DNA of 64,000 nt from Montifringilla adamsi (GCA_017590115.1 JAGGNK010003335.1:1612001-1676000); one strand, 5' to 3'; positions 13,101-26,808 are shown, counted from the first letter of the stretch. Numbers and translations are program-made. The notes: generated by a model from the letters alone, not told the origin.

Positions 13101-16100
13101 GTAGTTCAAGGAAAAATATTGCACTTCCAGACTTTCAGGCTACTCCATTGGGATCTAGACATAAAAGGCATCTTTACCGTGGAATTGTAATATTCCTGAA
13201 AGAATTTGCTATATCTATTTAAAAGCTAATTTTTTTTTGAAACTTGACACACTGTATGGATATCTATTTTAATAAACAGATGCTGAATTGTTTCATTAGA
13301 GTTCATTTAAAAAATCTAGTACAGTAACCTTTAAAATTTGCCAGTTTGGGAAAAAGCTTCCAAAATGCTTTGGGTCCAATAGTTTACCCTAAAATGTTGC
13401 AATTTGTGTTCCCTTGAAAAATTTCATGAGGATAATGGGATGTTATGTAATTCTTTATAGGAAAATACAACGCCAGTTCCTGAACAGGAGGAATAGGGAA
13501 TTTGGACTTTTAATAAAACACAGCAACTTAGGAAACAGTTGTTTCCTGCATGGCTCCATTGTTTCCAACATCCACATGAAATGCTGTCTCACACTGCTTC
13601 ACTACTGAGTCACTGCAGTTTTCATCATTGTCTCTGGAATTAATTTTCTCCCTCGGTCAGCTGGAACCCAAGTTTGATGACCTTCCAGTCACTCAGCAGA
13701 CTTCATTTTTCTTCTAAGCTTTTTCTGGGATAGTACATACAAACAGTCCCAAACTGCAATTCTTTCAACATGTGCTTCAATCCCGGTCCCAAGTTGTATG
13801 TTTTATCTTTTCATTTCAGGCCTCATATCTGTTACATTTGAATGCAAATCAAAATCAAGAATTGTACATAAGCAATAATGTAAAGACTCCCTATACTACA
13901 TAAGGACCAGTAGCCAAATGTCATCAATTATTCTGACATTTCCCTGAGTATGGAATGTGTCCTAATACTGAGCAATTTATGTTAACAATCCCAAATGAAT
14001 TGTTACTAATGGTATCTGCACTGTGAACCATTACTGTGATAGTGTTTAATAATGTCATTTTTAATTGCATACATCCAAGCTGTCCCAGTCCTTTTGTGGA
14101 AGGAAAATGGTGTTAAGTTCACATAAAAAATCACCAGCACAAAGCCACTCTTGTTGCTTTTCTTTAAATGGAGACAAAAATTTCTGTTCCCAAACTGAGA
14201 CCTTGTTTTCCAAGTTGCAGCCTGGAGCATATTTTTATGACTGAGTTATAAACCCCTGAAAATGGGGTTTTGTAACCAAAAATCAAGACATGATGAATGT
14301 ATCACTGTATTTAATTGATGTCTTTAACCCCCTCCCTGACACTTGCATTGCCACAAAAGATGGTGTGCCAGCTCTTCTTTCTGCCTCCTGTGGTCCTCTG
14401 GCTCTGGGTCAGCAAGAGGACATGTTTTATTAGCAATAATGAGCTTGAGACAGGAAAAGAAAATATTCCTTATTGATTTATTGTGCCCTAAATCAGATTT
14501 ATTGGAGCAGTTTAGTTTTGGTTCTTCATGGTGAAGGTTTTCTAACCCTCATGACCTGTGGATGGTCCCTGCAGAATGAAGATGACTCTGACTGTGACCA
14601 GTGTGCCTCTTCTATACCCATCTGTGAGATCTTCCTCTTGTGGTGGCTCGAGACACATTCCCTTCCCATTTTTTCTCCTCTTTATTACTCCTTTTTGAGA
14701 TTGCACCTCATGAGGAATCCAACCCAGCCCTCATGATCCAGCCTGGGACTACTGAGGGTGGATGCAGAGCTTTGTGCCATCACTCCCTTGGGAGCTCTGC
14801 ACTCTGCTCAGGCTGTGGCACACAGCAGGAAGGGAAGGCAAAGTCCTGCAGCTTTCTTCATGGATACTGAAGAGCTCCTTTTTCTCCAGGGTTTTCCCCA
14901 TCTCCTGCATAAAGCAGGATAACCACCTCAGGTCCTCTTTGTCTGTCAGAGCTGGAAACAGCACCCTGCAGCTATGTCTGCCTTGGAAATCCTCCTGGTT
15001 TCCAAAAGCAGTGGATGGCAATTAGTGTGACTGCTGTAGTGCTTTCTGGTTTTCATCCTCATCAATCAGTGGTGCTTTTTATTTGTTCAGTTTCTTTTCT
15101 GCCACCAGAGCCTGCATAAGAAAGGAAATGAACAGCAGAGTGAATGTGTAGTTTGGACTGGGACTGCAAACAGCTCTTTCTGTGACTACTGAACAGCAAT
15201 GCTGGCACTTCAAAACTGACATGTCAAATATCATTGCTGGCTTCTCAGAAGTCCCTGATATTACTGGAGCACTTAACTCCTGGTTTTAGACTCTCTTTTA
15301 GGAAACTCTGCCCTCCACCTCTTCATCACTTACAGATAGTTTAAAATATAAAGATTCTGTTTGTAACTGTAGCTTCTAGATCTAGAGAGGAAATGGAGAT
15401 TGAAAAAAAATCAAGCCATTCTTCAGCCATTTAGTTTTCTATCTTCTCTCTAGGGACCATACATTACACTCCTGTGAGATAAAATGTCTAGTGCAATTAT
15501 TCTTCACTAGTGTCCACATCCTCACAGAACCATTACTAGCCATGCCATGGTCTGTGTTTTAGTTGAATTATCTGGGCATCATCAGCTCTTCTCCAAATAG
15601 CTGTTGAGGGAGCTGAAATCTTACAGCACTTGTAAAAGCAATCATTCCCAAACATTTCTTGTTTGGACAAATGACAAAGCAGTAATGAGAAGAAAATGCT
15701 CATGTCTGTAAACTCGACTCAAGCTGCTGTTCTTTGAAGAGACCGAGGTATCTAAGAGCTGCCAAGCTGTCCTGTGACTGTGCAGTCCTCAGCAGGCAGA
15801 TGTCCACATTGTCACAAAAACATTAACAGGGAGGCCAAGTATTTGAATATTGTGATGAATGTTTACTCTCCTGCGCTGGAGTTGCTTCAGCTAAGGGCCA
15901 GGGTTACCAATAAAGCAAGCAAAGGGAGCATGGCAGAGGCTGGCTCCTGAGGATGACTTTTGTCTCGTAAATAATTACATGACCCCAGGAGCCATCAGAC
16001 TGCATCTTTCACCAAACACTTGGGGTTAAATTGCTCTATGCCTCACAGCAGCAGTGAATTTGGCTCCAGCTGACTTTTATATGTTTTCATTTCAGTTTTA

Positions 16101-16165
16101 TACCTCAAACCTCCTGTCCCTTTAGATCCGTGCTAACATTTCTTTTTGTTTTTCTTTATCCAAAG
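10119..16165 (+). other. SLIT3: SLIT3 intron (6.0 kb)
   Basis: No exon, RNA gene or well-defined mobile element was recognised. It is AT-rich unique sequence with short T runs. The 3' end has a good pyrimidine tract at 16138-16160 before CCAAAG. Confidence 0.7.
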
Positions 16166-16305
16166 CTGCTCTTGTCTTCTTGGGTATGAGGGGGAGAGGT
16201 GTGAAATAAACCCAGATGACTGTGAAGATAATGACTGTGAGAACAACTCTACATGTGTGGATGGGATCAACAACTATGTGTGTCTCTGCCCTCCTAATTA
16301 CACAG
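16166..16305 (+). CDS. SLIT3: SLIT3 exon (about 28): end of EGF2 and most of EGF3
   Basis: The exon is 140 bp and phases run 2 to 1. It reads [19 protein letters not shown], then [12 protein letters not shown] and [21 protein letters not shown]3 has the calcium-binding signature (DD before the first Cys) and the Asp/Asn hydroxylation pattern C-x-D-x4-Y-x-C in [10 protein letters not shown]. Two N-glycosylation sequons are visible, around NNST and in [17 protein letters not shown] is characteristic of SLIT3. The donor is ACAG|GTAAGA. Third positions are mostly A or T. Confidence 0.97.
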
Positions 16306-16919
16306 GTAAGAAAGAGCCACAACCAGAGAACAGGAATCCATGAGGAGTGCCTGAAGGGAAGGGTCCAAATTAATGTTTCTTTAGTGCATGAGCATATAGT
16401 TAACTGAAAATCTAGTCCCCTTCTAAACAATCTGAATCTCTTTCTGGAAAAATGTTAATTGTACTAATATTGCAGTGTATGTTCTCACAAACATGGCCAC
16501 TGTCTGAGTCAAAATACTGATGCCTCATTGTAAAATACATTAAAAAACAGTATTTAAGGGATCAGAGAAGTGTCTACTTCAGTGTGCACATTCTTAGTAC
16601 TGAGCCTCATATACACCTGTCCTGAACCTTGGAAAACCTTGGCTTAGGGGGCATGGCTTTCACCTGAGGTCTCAGGGCTCTGCATGTGTTAAACACAGTG
16701 AGCCTGACAATGTGCTGCTAAATTCCTGATCTCCATTTCACAGCTGGGTGAGCAAAGGCTCTGTAAGAGGCTGCAGGCTCTGGTGTTGTCTTCAGTGTGA
16801 GCCAGGTCAGGGAGCAGGGGCAGCTGCTGGTCTGTGGTCACAGGGCTTGGTGATGGAGTCAGGAATGGGATGAGTGTCTCCAGTACTGTCCTGCATTGCA
16901 GATAAATTCCCTCCTAAAC

Positions 16920-17091
16920 CTTCTGCAAGAGTGGCTTGGTTTGAAAAGACAGGTGTCTGCTAAGGAAGGCAGGAGCCTCCTCTGAAATGGAAAATGCAAA
17001 CCCCCTCCCAACCAATTGTTATAATTTTGAAATTAAGGGGCTTTCAGGCAAAGATACTCGGGAGCAGGAATAACAGTTCTTTATTTGTGAG

Positions 17092-17128
<37 letters not shown>

Positions 17129-17420
17129 CCAAAAAACCCCCCAAAACAGTGCAGTAATATAAAACACCATTGACAGAGTCAGAACATGCCCTGACCCCCT
17201 GTGGGTCAGGGTGGTGGCACCTCTCCTAAGTGGAATCTAAAAGTTGTTTTGCTCAAGGCATTCTGGAGCATTCCATGGACTCATTCACGCAGCCCAGCCC
17301 ACCTGGCTCAGCATGGAGGGTGAGGAAACACCTGCAGGAGCTTCTGCTCCAGCCTTTGAAATGGGGTTATTGCCTCCTGAGCATGGAGGAGCAATGAAGG
17401 GCTTCTTGTAGGCTGGAATA
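16920..17420 (-). mobile_element. Probable endogenous-retrovirus-derived repeat, degenerate
   Basis: The stretch resembles a common songbird ERV-type repeat. Recognised blocks are GACAGGTGTCTGCTAAGGAA near 16951, CAATTGTTATAATTTTGAAA near 17013 and GAATAACAGTTCTTTATTTG near 17067, then a GACAGAGTCAGAACATGCCC block near 17173. A run of 28 A residues at 17099-17126 interrupts it. Ends and target duplication were not resolved. The minus orientation is inferred only from TTTATT acting as a reverse AATAAA. The family is assigned from memory. Confidence 0.5.
17099..17126. repeat. Poly(A) run of 28 bases
   Basis: An uninterrupted A homopolymer is followed by A/C-rich low-complexity sequence to about 17147. 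It lies inside the ERV-like repeat and is likely to vary in length and to be prone to sequencing error. Confidence 0.9.
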
Positions 17421-18000
17421 TATTACATGTTAAGAGATTTAATGAGGATCAAGCTTGAGTGCCTGAGTAAGGCAGGAGGAAAGCTTCTAGAATTTCCAAA
17501 CTCTTAAAATACTTTTGTGGCTGATACAAAGGAGGCCCATGGTAAATCTTCAGCTGAGAAAAGCCTTATGACTCAAATGTACATTTATTGGGTCTCTAAA
17601 ATGATATTTCTGCCAAAACCTAAAAAAAATTCAGCTTAGCAAAGTAAAGAATTTTGCTTGTAGGATGTTGAGCCCATTGTGCTTACTTGTGCACTATTTA
17701 TGTCAGCTACTCTTGGGTGGTTTCTAACAGAACTCAATGCAAGGAGGCAGAGTCTTTACATTTACAACAGGATATGGATTTGACCAGCAAAGAAAAAACA
17801 TATCCAGTAAGGAACTGAATCCAGCATATATGCAAATACACTTTCCTTTCCACAGGATTATTGCAGGTTTTATTTTTTTCCAGACAATAAAGGTAGGAAA
17901 AAACTAGATTGGGATTTCTTCTCAAATGACCATCTGGATAATGTCTAGGGAACTCATGTGATAGTCAGAATCAGTTTTGAAATATTTTTACTCAACTTCC

Positions 18001-18063
18001 AGTGGGTTTTGTTTTGTTGATTTTTGGCTTTGTTGGTTTTGGGGTTTTTTTGGGTTTTTTTTA
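18001..18063. repeat. T/G-rich low-complexity stretch
   Basis: An irregular series of TTTTG and GGTTTTT words without a fixed unit. No function is suggested. Confidence 0.7.
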
Positions 18064-21000
18064 CCTGAATGTTGTCTGTGCTGTGCCTCTGCTGATTAGC
18101 AGGAGTTTGTCAAATACCAGAGGTCACTGTTGTCATGGGGGTAATATACAATCACACAATAAGCATGTGCTATCATAGTGCAGGCAATAAGCTTGGTTAC
18201 AATTGGGAAAAAAATATTGAAGAAAATAAGGAAATACTTCCAGAAAATACAATATGAATCATAGGTGAAAAAGGTTGCAAAAATAGGAGTGTTGCTTAAA
18301 TTAGAATCTGAAGAGTTGAAATAATTAATGTTGCTTAAAATAGGAAGAGTTTGGTGAACTGTGATACCAGAATTGCCTTAACCTGCTCTACCTACATTTT
18401 GGAGGGGGTTATTTCATCAAACCTGATCAGTCCCCTGGCAGGACTGACTGCAGTGCAACTGGCTGGGCTGAAATGTCCCTCAGAGCTACCCCTGGCCTCA
18501 GAGCAGGGCAGGGAGCAGCATGAAATGGCTGGAAGAATTGAAGCCATCAGCCAAACAAAAGTACACACAAGCCAAGCAAACCTGAGCAATGGCTTTGAGG
18601 GTCCTTACGAGTTGAATCCAACCACAAGAAACGGGGCATCATGTGAAGTTTCTCAGCTGACTGAACAAAAGTGGTGGAAATGCCATGGAAGCACAGAGGG
18701 AAGTCATGAAAGCACACCTTGAAATGGTTTGTGTGGCTGACCTGGAAAGAGAGGGAGCTGCTGGCCAAAGAGATTGACTGAAGTGTCCAGTGACACCCAG
18801 GGCATCTCTAGGTATATTCTCTTAGATGAACCTTTTTGTACTGAAGGAATATCTGACACTGCTATGGCAGTATCTATTAAAAACAACAAAGAAAAGGTAG
18901 GTGCAGATGAGTTCAGTATTGCACAGAGTATGAAGGCCAAGAGTTCAGAGAGAAAGCAGTTCACTCCAGGGCTCAGGAGTGCTTATTCCTGTGCTCAGAA
19001 CTGTGTTTTGAGGTACCTGCCTTTCTCTGGCGCTAAGTGTTGTGTTACCAAACTGTGTGTGCTCCAGCTTTGCCGGGTGTATGGATTTGATCTCTCTTTG
19101 AGCAAAGAAAGGCAGGTGTGTACAGTCCAGGGAAGCAATTTCCCTGTGAAGTATTCTGGGGGACAGTGACCTCTCAGTGCCTGAAAGGGCACAAACATCC
19201 ACAGCCAGACTGTGTCTAGCAGGACAGAAAATGTAGGTGATATCTCTTTATTTATCTATTAACTCTTTATGTTGTACCCAAATATTATCCTTAGTTCTGT
19301 TGTTAACAAGTAGTAGACAGAGTAAGGTGGGGTTTTTTTCTTTTTTTCCTCACCAACATTTGTATGGGAAATAGAAATTTCTTTGAAAGGTTGACTGGCT
19401 GGGTTTTGTGGCTGAACAAATCCAGACCATCCATTTATATCAGTGTAATTTTGCAAGAGTTGTGGGTTCTACGTACAAATGGGATTTCTCAGCTGTAGTT
19501 AACCCCCATGTTCAGTCAGGTCTGTCTTGCACTGGAGCTGTTTCTGCACTGACAGCCTGGGATGTTTGCAGTAACCGGAGCTTAGAGGTGCCCAGTTCAG
19601 TTCTTGCAGATTCCTGCTTTTCTCCCCTGCCAAGCAGGGAGCCTGAATTCCTCATCACCCCTGTGCTCTTGGATGTCACAGTGCTGGTAACAGGGCAGTG
19701 ATATTTCAGTAAACTCTGCATTTATAGAACAAATGTATGCTGTAATACAGAAAACAGTCTGAATGCAGGGAAGAAGATCCAAGAGTGTGTCTGTGTGTTG
19801 TTCTGTAAGAAATAGTTAGGGTCCCCCTTGGCTAAGTTGAGCAATGGTTAAATCATGATTGTAAATCTTATGTTCCTAAATGAAATACAAATTAAAAATG
19901 AATGTGTTGAAAATTTTGACTATTGACAGAGTCACAGTATCCAGGCTTTGGTTTTTTCCATACCTTAGTGTGTTCCTGCTCTATCTGCTGTCTGCCTGGT
20001 TTCACTTGTTATAGCCTTTTTAGGGAACAATATCCCAAATTATGATGCATGAATTTTGCTTTCATTGGTTGGAAAAATGAAGGCCAAAAATCTTTCTTCA
20101 ATTAATAAGATTTTGCAGTGTTTTCTTTTAAAATTCTTTGACAGTCTTTCCCCCGACTCAGAGTAGATGAAAAATGGCCAATTTGTTAAGTGTCTGCTGA
20201 GGAAGGAATTTCCCACACTCCAGCCCCATTTCACTTTCATTTAAAAAAAGAAAAAACCCACACCAAAAAGCAGCCCACGCTCACACAATAACCTCCTTCC
20301 TAGTTCTTTTCCATCTATTAACTTTAAAACAATGTGGAATTACAAATGGATTCCATGAAGTAGTAAATGCAACTTAAAGAAGACAAAGCTGAGAGGAGGC
20401 AGACAGCTGAATGCCATAAGAAAGCTTCAAACCCGTACCCACCATCACCAGGTTTCCTCACCATTCTTAAAATCAATATTTTCAATATTTGTTGCCTGTG
20501 TTTAAATAGCCAAAACAATACTCATGCTGTGTAGCAAAGTCCTGATGGCTTTAATTGTCAGCTGATGTCTTCTTTTTCCTGTGCCCAACTGGTTATTTTA
20601 ATCCTGAAGCTGAATTATAAACATGTAATTCCTCCAGGACAATCATGTACCCAAATCCAGCCAGCTCTGAGGAGTCTGGGGCTGTTTTACAACCTGCTTG
20701 GACTTTTGGTGGTTTACAGCTTCTCCTTGCAGTTTTGTAGGCTCTCCTTCCCTTCAAAAAGAATCATAGGGACATCAAAAGAGAAGGATATGCATTCACC
20801 CTGATCTTGCCCTTTTGTATTTTCCTAATCTCTGCCTTTTTGGCTGTAGCATGGCCTGTCCCCAGCTATTGACACAAACATTGTGTTTTCCCTTCAGCTT
20901 TGTGGTGTAGGAATGTAGGGCAAAATTCAGAAAGTTTTCCCTTCCATTCCTTTTTCCTGTTCACTTCTGTTACAGATCTCCTTCAGCCCATCACTGCTTT

Positions 21001-21257
21001 GCTGATAGTCCTAGAATCAAACACAGAATCTCATCCATTCAAAGACATCCTGTCCTCAGCCTCGCTCCCTCTGTGCATCCATGTGAAGAGGGGTCCAAAC
21101 ATGCACAGAGGAGCAAATGGGCTGCACCCAACATGCCCTGGGTACTTTGAATGCTTTGGTGCTTTGCCTGCTGGTTTATTTGGTTTTGTTGTTTGCTGTG
21201 ACTTTTCCTCCTCCTGTCTGATCTTAGCAGAAGTAGAAATATGTAGCACTTACATAC

Positions 21258-21330
21258 AAAAAAAAAAAAAAAAAAAAACCACAAAAAAACCAAACAAACA
21301 AAAAAAAACCCGAAACCCTAAAACCAAAAA
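21258..21330. repeat. A-rich low-complexity stretch
   Basis: A long A run is followed by irregular CCAAAC and CCAAAAAA words. The lysine-rich tail of the short open frame across it is a by-product of this composition. Confidence 0.85.
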
Positions 21331-21801
21331 AACCCAACCAGGAAATATATTCCTATTTGCAAAAGATCCTAAAAAACCTCAACAATGCAATGCCCTCACC
21401 TCTTTGTTCTGAAACCTAAAAAAAAAATAATTAGTGGCTTCCACTGCTGAAAATAGGTCTTTACTAAAATACCCAGTAACCCATGGCCGAGAGAGGGCAG
21501 GAGCAAGTGTTTTAAAATAGTTTGCCTCCCTGGGAAAAAGCTGCAAGCAGTTTGTATCACTGAAAAAAAAAATCTCTCTCAAAAGAAATAGTAATAAAAT
21601 AAAGCTAGGAACTATTTCTGGTTTGATGTGTTTGGATGAGAAGGCTGAGATCTTTTTTACCTTAGGGGACCTTGTGGTGTGCTGTGGTAGATGGTATCTG
21701 AGAGGTCTGCAGCTCTTTTAGAGCCCAGTTCCCTGTTAGTGATTAGGAGCCCTTTTCCTGGAGTGTCCCACTGTGGTAACTCTGTCTGGCCAGAGCCCAG
21801 C

Positions 21802-21925
21802 ACCACTGCAGCCAGACAGCTCCAGGGAGAGCTGCACCACTGCAGCCAGACAGCTCCAGGGAGAGCTGCACCCATGCAGCCAGACAGCTCCAGGGAGAGC
21901 TGCACCAACACAGCCAGACAGCTCC
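21802..21925. repeat. 34-bp minisatellite, about 3.6 copies
   Basis: Units start at 21802, 21836, 21870 and 21904, an exact 34-bp step. The shared core is CAGCCAGACAGCTCCAGGGA, and the last unit is partial. 34 is not a multiple of 3, so the repeat shifts phase between units and the open frames read through it on both strands are not evidence of a gene. Confidence 0.9.
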
Positions 21926-22849
21926 CTCTGTGTGGGGCTTGTGGCTGTCCCCCCCATGCTGGAGCCCTCCCATGGCTGGGCTGCTGTGGCACCCATGTGG
22001 CACCTGTGTGGCTCTGTCCCCCAGCCACCCCTGGACAGGCTGAGGGGGATCATGGCACTGAAGCTGCTTTTCCCCCCCGCAAATTTTTGCTACAGGAGCA
22101 AGGAGGTTTGAGGTGGCGTGGTTCAGCTTGTGGTTCCACAGGGATCTGGACTGCCTAATAAATGCTGAAGGCTTAACAAGTACTTAACTATCAACTCCTT
22201 TTAAATTTTGGAACTTCAGCCATAATTTCCTCAAGACAGAGAAAATTGTGGTCAGAATTTAGTGTGTTTTCTTCCTTTGTATTTGAAGGAGTTCTGCCTT
22301 ACATGGAAGTTTCTCAGTTTTAGTTACTTGGCAGATGTGAAGTGTACTCGCTTTCTGCATGAAACACAAAAAGGCACCCACATTTCCCAGTTGTGTAACT
22401 GGGAATGAGAAGTGCTGGAAGACCTGGAAGGTTTGGGCTTTGTTCAAGAGCCTCAGCCCATTTCCAGCCCTGTTTTGTGAAGAGAGAACCACATGTCATT
22501 GCTATCAGATTGGACTCTTATCTGAGCCTCTGGGAGGAAATAGCACAGCAGCTGGCAGTGCTGCAGCCTGTCTTCAGCCTCAGTGTGGGTGTCCTGCTGT
22601 GCTGGAGTGCTCAGCTCCAGGATCTCCTCTGGTCAAACTCCCCTCTCTCAAATGTAAAGTGGCATGTTTGTGCAATAAGATATACCAGAGAATTCCTCCT
22701 TCTTCATCAGGACACAGCATGTCTGCAGGAAAGTGGAATGTCAGCTACTGCTGTCCTTTAGGATGAGCAGAGTGAATTCATCCTCAAATGGGATCTCAGA
22801 GTCATTAAATCCAGTCTGTCATGAACCACAGTGGGAAACAAGGAAATCA

Positions 22850-23030
22850 GTCAGCTTCTGAAGAACTGTGTGCTGTGGAAGGGACCCAGGCTGCAGCAGT
22901 TCTTGAAGAGCTGCAGCCTGAGGGAAGGAGCCACGTCGGAGGAGTCCATGAAGGACTGTATGGGAGTTGTGGAGCAGGGAGGAAGGAGTGCTGAGACAAA
23001 GCATTTGTAACAGGCTCCAGACCCATTCCT
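22850..23030 (+). mobile_element. Probable degenerate avian LTR fragment
   Basis: The words GTGGAAGGGACCCAGGCTGC near 22874, GCAGTTCTTGAAGAGCTGCA near 22896, CATGAAGGACTGTATGGGA near 22947 and GAGCAGGGAGGAAGG near 22972 occur in the order known from a widespread avian ERV-derived repeat. Substitutions are many and no termini were seen. Identity is from memory only. Confidence 0.4.
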
Positions 23031-24841
23031 GCTCAGACCAGCATTAATCCACAGGGTGTCCTCTCTGCCAGCCCAGGAGGAACATCTCAGATAATGTGTG
23101 GCATCTCAGGTGTCACTTGCTGTACTAGATTGTGGAGATAGCTGAACTGATCCTCAACTGATTCCAAACAACTGGAAAACATCCATATGAATAAATACAG
23201 CTCAAAAATGTAGGGTGTCCAGCAAAATTAAGGTCTTTCCCAGACACTGTGGTTCTGATGAATAGTGCTTTATGCAGGTCACCACCTTGAAGGGGCACTG
23301 GAAACTGTCTGGTTCAGTTAATGTTTCACACACTATCGTGTGGCATTTGGGATGTTGATTATGGTTTTTGTTACTTCAGCAGTGCATAGAACACATTCCT
23401 TCTTCAAGATTCTGAAACAGTGAAAGGATCATTATTTCCCTGCCCAGATCTGCTTTTACCCATGCTCCCTTTGTTGAACCTTAAGTTTAGGGAGAATTTC
23501 TCCTTGAATCTGAAAAACAAACTACTGTGGGAATCCCAGCGTGGGATCAAACTTACGGGTTCCCACTTAACAGGTCAAAATCTGGTAAGTGAAAACCTGG
23601 GAGTTTTTAACAATTAAGACAGGATAAAAAGCATAAAGTAACTCTTTGCCTGCTAAGTATTGTGGGCACTGTTTGTCAAGCAAGAGCAAACTTCAGTGAT
23701 CATGCAGAATTTACTCTGCTACAGTGCATTTCAGATGATTTCTTTTATGTTTTTATATCTAACATGATAGCATTTGCTGCTGAAGGATTTTTACAGAGTT
23801 TCTCATTTATTCATTGCAAGTTGAAATAGTTTGGAAGTAAAAATGTTTTATTATTATTTTCTTAGATGAGATTTTCATCAAACATCAACAACATTCCTTA
23901 CTGAATTACTTCCTTGGAGGAACACCCTGTCTGTTCCACCCAACCATTTTTAAGTTCAGTGTTCTAAAACTTCCAATTGGCACTGACTTCTTTTTAATGA
24001 CTGAGCAGAGAGAAGGGGAAAACAAAACACAGCAAACATTTCTTCCAATACAATTTATTAGATATAAAATGAGTAATCTCCTATGAGAAAAACAGCACAG
24101 TGTTTTTTATTAGCAGCAAAGAGACGAGTTCCATTCAGACTTACCTGGCAGAGCTCAGAATGTTGCAACACACTATTTAACCACTCACCCTGTGCAGCCT
24201 GGAAAAGTTTCCGTGCTGTGGATGCAGGCCAGGCTTTCTCCATCCTTCCTTCACCATAAGCACGTTCCTTTTCTCAAGTAATATTGTGAAATTCTCAACA
24301 GCATATTTACTGCCAGTTCTGCAGGCCCTACCAAAGCTTCTCTTGCATTAAGGACAGGGATATTTTCTATGTTGTTTTGTCAGTATATTACAACAAAGTA
24401 TCACCCAACTGACACAGGGAACAAAAGAAAAATAATTGAACTCATTGGTTGCAAATTGCTGCTCTACATTGTCTTTTCAGAACTGCAGTTTCACTTAAAG
24501 ATAAATAAGTAAAATACTTTTACTGCATCCAGCTTCTCTTCTACTGATTAGGGAGGAATAGTGTAGCTTGGATCCTGGATTTAAAAGTCTAATGGGGCAT
24601 GAAATAAATAGCTCTCATGACAGCACAGAACGGAAAAAAGATAGATGATTATTAAACTGTGTGTAAAAGTCATCTTTATTGCCCTGTTGTTGTTTTGGCT
24701 TTGCTCTGAGACGTGGGGAAGGCTACAGAAGAGCCTGAGCGTGTTTCTTGGCAGCTCTTCATAAGCAATGAGCCCTGTGGAAAGCCCCTTGAAATTCATC
24801 GTTCTATTGAAAAATAAGGCCAGGAAAATGTTGCAAGAGGC

Positions 24842-24864
24842 AAAAAAAAAAAAAAAAAAAAAAA
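24842..24864. repeat. Poly(A) run
   Basis: An A homopolymer followed by further A-rich sequence to about 24880. A matching T-rich run lies at 24979-25001. Confidence 0.85.
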
Positions 24865-26429
24865 CAAAAAAGAAAAAACTGTGTTTCTTTAAGACAATGT
24901 CAGTAAAGGTGACAAGGGAGGTGGTTTTGAAGGAGCAGAATACCTTGGCTATTGTTCAGGGATTTTTCTCCTCTCTATTTTTTTTCTATTTTTTTTTTTT
25001 TGCATGCGTTAGCAGCAAAGGGAGATCCACCTGTTAAAGCTCCACCTGTCATTATAACTTGGTTCTAATCTGAAAACTGCCATATTTTGTGGTATATCAG
25101 GTTGCTCTCTTCATCTGTCGAGCATCTGCTTGCATGTTACCTATTCTCTTCAGCTTGGATTAAAGAGAGTAAGTGTGCCTTGATGGAATAAAAGCATTAT
25201 TTGGGATTAAAAGAGTTGTTTAACTGATTGTAAAATAAATGTAGCTGTGGTTCTCCTGTCTGTTTTATAGAAGCACTTCAGAAACCTGTGTGTACCAAAA
25301 CTGGAGCTGTGATTTGAGAACATGTAGGAGAGAGGAAAATGGGGAGGTTGGATGGTTTCCTACACTTGGGAAAGCATTACACTGAAGTTCTCTATTGTTT
25401 TAGCATGATCAAATATCCTCCACAAAGAGAAGCAGTGCTGCTAGGAGCTGGCCTAAGATGAATGTCCGGTTTGTTTTTAGGTTCACATAACTATCCAGTG
25501 AGAAATTTGGAGTAGACCTTTAATTGCTGCACAGAGAAGCAGCCCTGTGTCACTCCAAAAAAAAAGAGGATCACATTTTTCCTCTGATACTGACATTAAA
25601 GCGACCAATGAATATTGAGCTCTCAGGTCTGAGGGCAGATTTTTTGGCCCAGATAATTTTCTGAGTGAATAAAATATGAGAAAGACATTGTGTAGCTGGT
25701 GCCTTGGGTTTTGCTTTTCAAAAAGTGTTTTATTTCCCTGGCATGCCTTCTGCAGCATCTACTGAACATTGGTGGAGCCTGAAATAATGACCAAGAGGTA
25801 TTTTCTTCCTGAGATGAGGCTGCTCTAGTTGCAAGGCGTTCCCAAGTGAACTCCCTAATGAGTGATAGATGGGAAAAATAACAGGAAGGATCCTTAAATG
25901 TTCCAAGTTTTGCATGAAAAATATCATTTTTTTGGATGCTTTGTTTGGTACCTAGCCTAGAATTCTCCTACATTTTGATAGTGGTGTCTTCAGAATGACA
26001 CAGTGAGTCATAATATTTGACATTTGGGGAGATTTTTACTGGATCTCTAAGCAGTTGTCAAGACTGTTCAGAAGAATACTTTAAGAAGAATTATGATTTC
26101 CTTTGAGAGTTTTGATACTGTTCATATTTTTTTAAAGCCTGTTTCCTTTGCTTCAAAACAAAACAAAAGAAAAAATAGAAACTTCAAAAGTATGTATTGA
26201 CCATTTTTAGTGAAAGGACAGTTGAAGGCATCTATCCACACTCTCTTCAGTTATTAGGTGGTCTTCCAAAATTATTTCCAGCTTAAGCTCATTTAAACTC
26301 TTTTAATGTCACAAGCCAGTCAATTTTTTTGATGTTTACTTTCACATAAGTTCCATAGCCCACGAGGGAGATAGGGAATATCAAGATGACAAACTGGCAG
26401 CTCTGCAAGCTTTGTAGCAAGATCTGACC

Positions 26430-26808
26430 TGTTGAGGACTCCCCATGTGTGGAGACACGAGGCTTGACTCCATTTTCTCAGAAGGCTGATTTATTATCTT
26501 ATGATATATATTATATTAAAATACTACATTAAAACTATACTAAAAGAACAGAGAGAAAAAGATCATCAGAAGGCTTGAAAGAACAGGAATAGAATAGAAT
26601 AACAAAATCTTGTGACTCTCCGAGTCCGATGCAGCTGCATCTGTGATTGTCTCTTAATTAGAAACAACCAACATGCACCAATCACAGATGCACCTGTTGC
26701 ATTCCACAGCAGCAAGGAGTTATTGTTTCCATTTCTTTCCTTGGGGCCTCAGCCCCTCAGGAGGGGAAAATCCTAGCAAAGGATTTTTCATAAAATATCA
26801 TGGTGACA
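26430..26808 (-). mobile_element. Solo LTR with perfect 6-bp target duplication (ERVK-like)
   Basis: The element reads TGTTGAGGACTCC...ATGGTGACA on the + strand and so has TG...CA ends. It is flanked by identical CTGACC at 26424-26429 and 26809-26814. Read on the minus strand it begins TGTCACCATGATATTTTATG and has AATAAA (plus-strand TTTATT at 26490-26495) near its 3' end, followed by the songbird LTR motif CAGCCTTCTGAGAAAATGGA. A 6-bp duplication is typical of ERVK-class elements. No internal retroviral sequence remains, so it is a recombined solo LTR lying antisense in the SLIT3 intron. Confidence 0.9.

Noticed and set aside
22359..22766. 135-codon open frame on the plus strand
   Set aside because: It has no recognisable domain, overlaps a second frame of similar length and shows no splice or promoter context.
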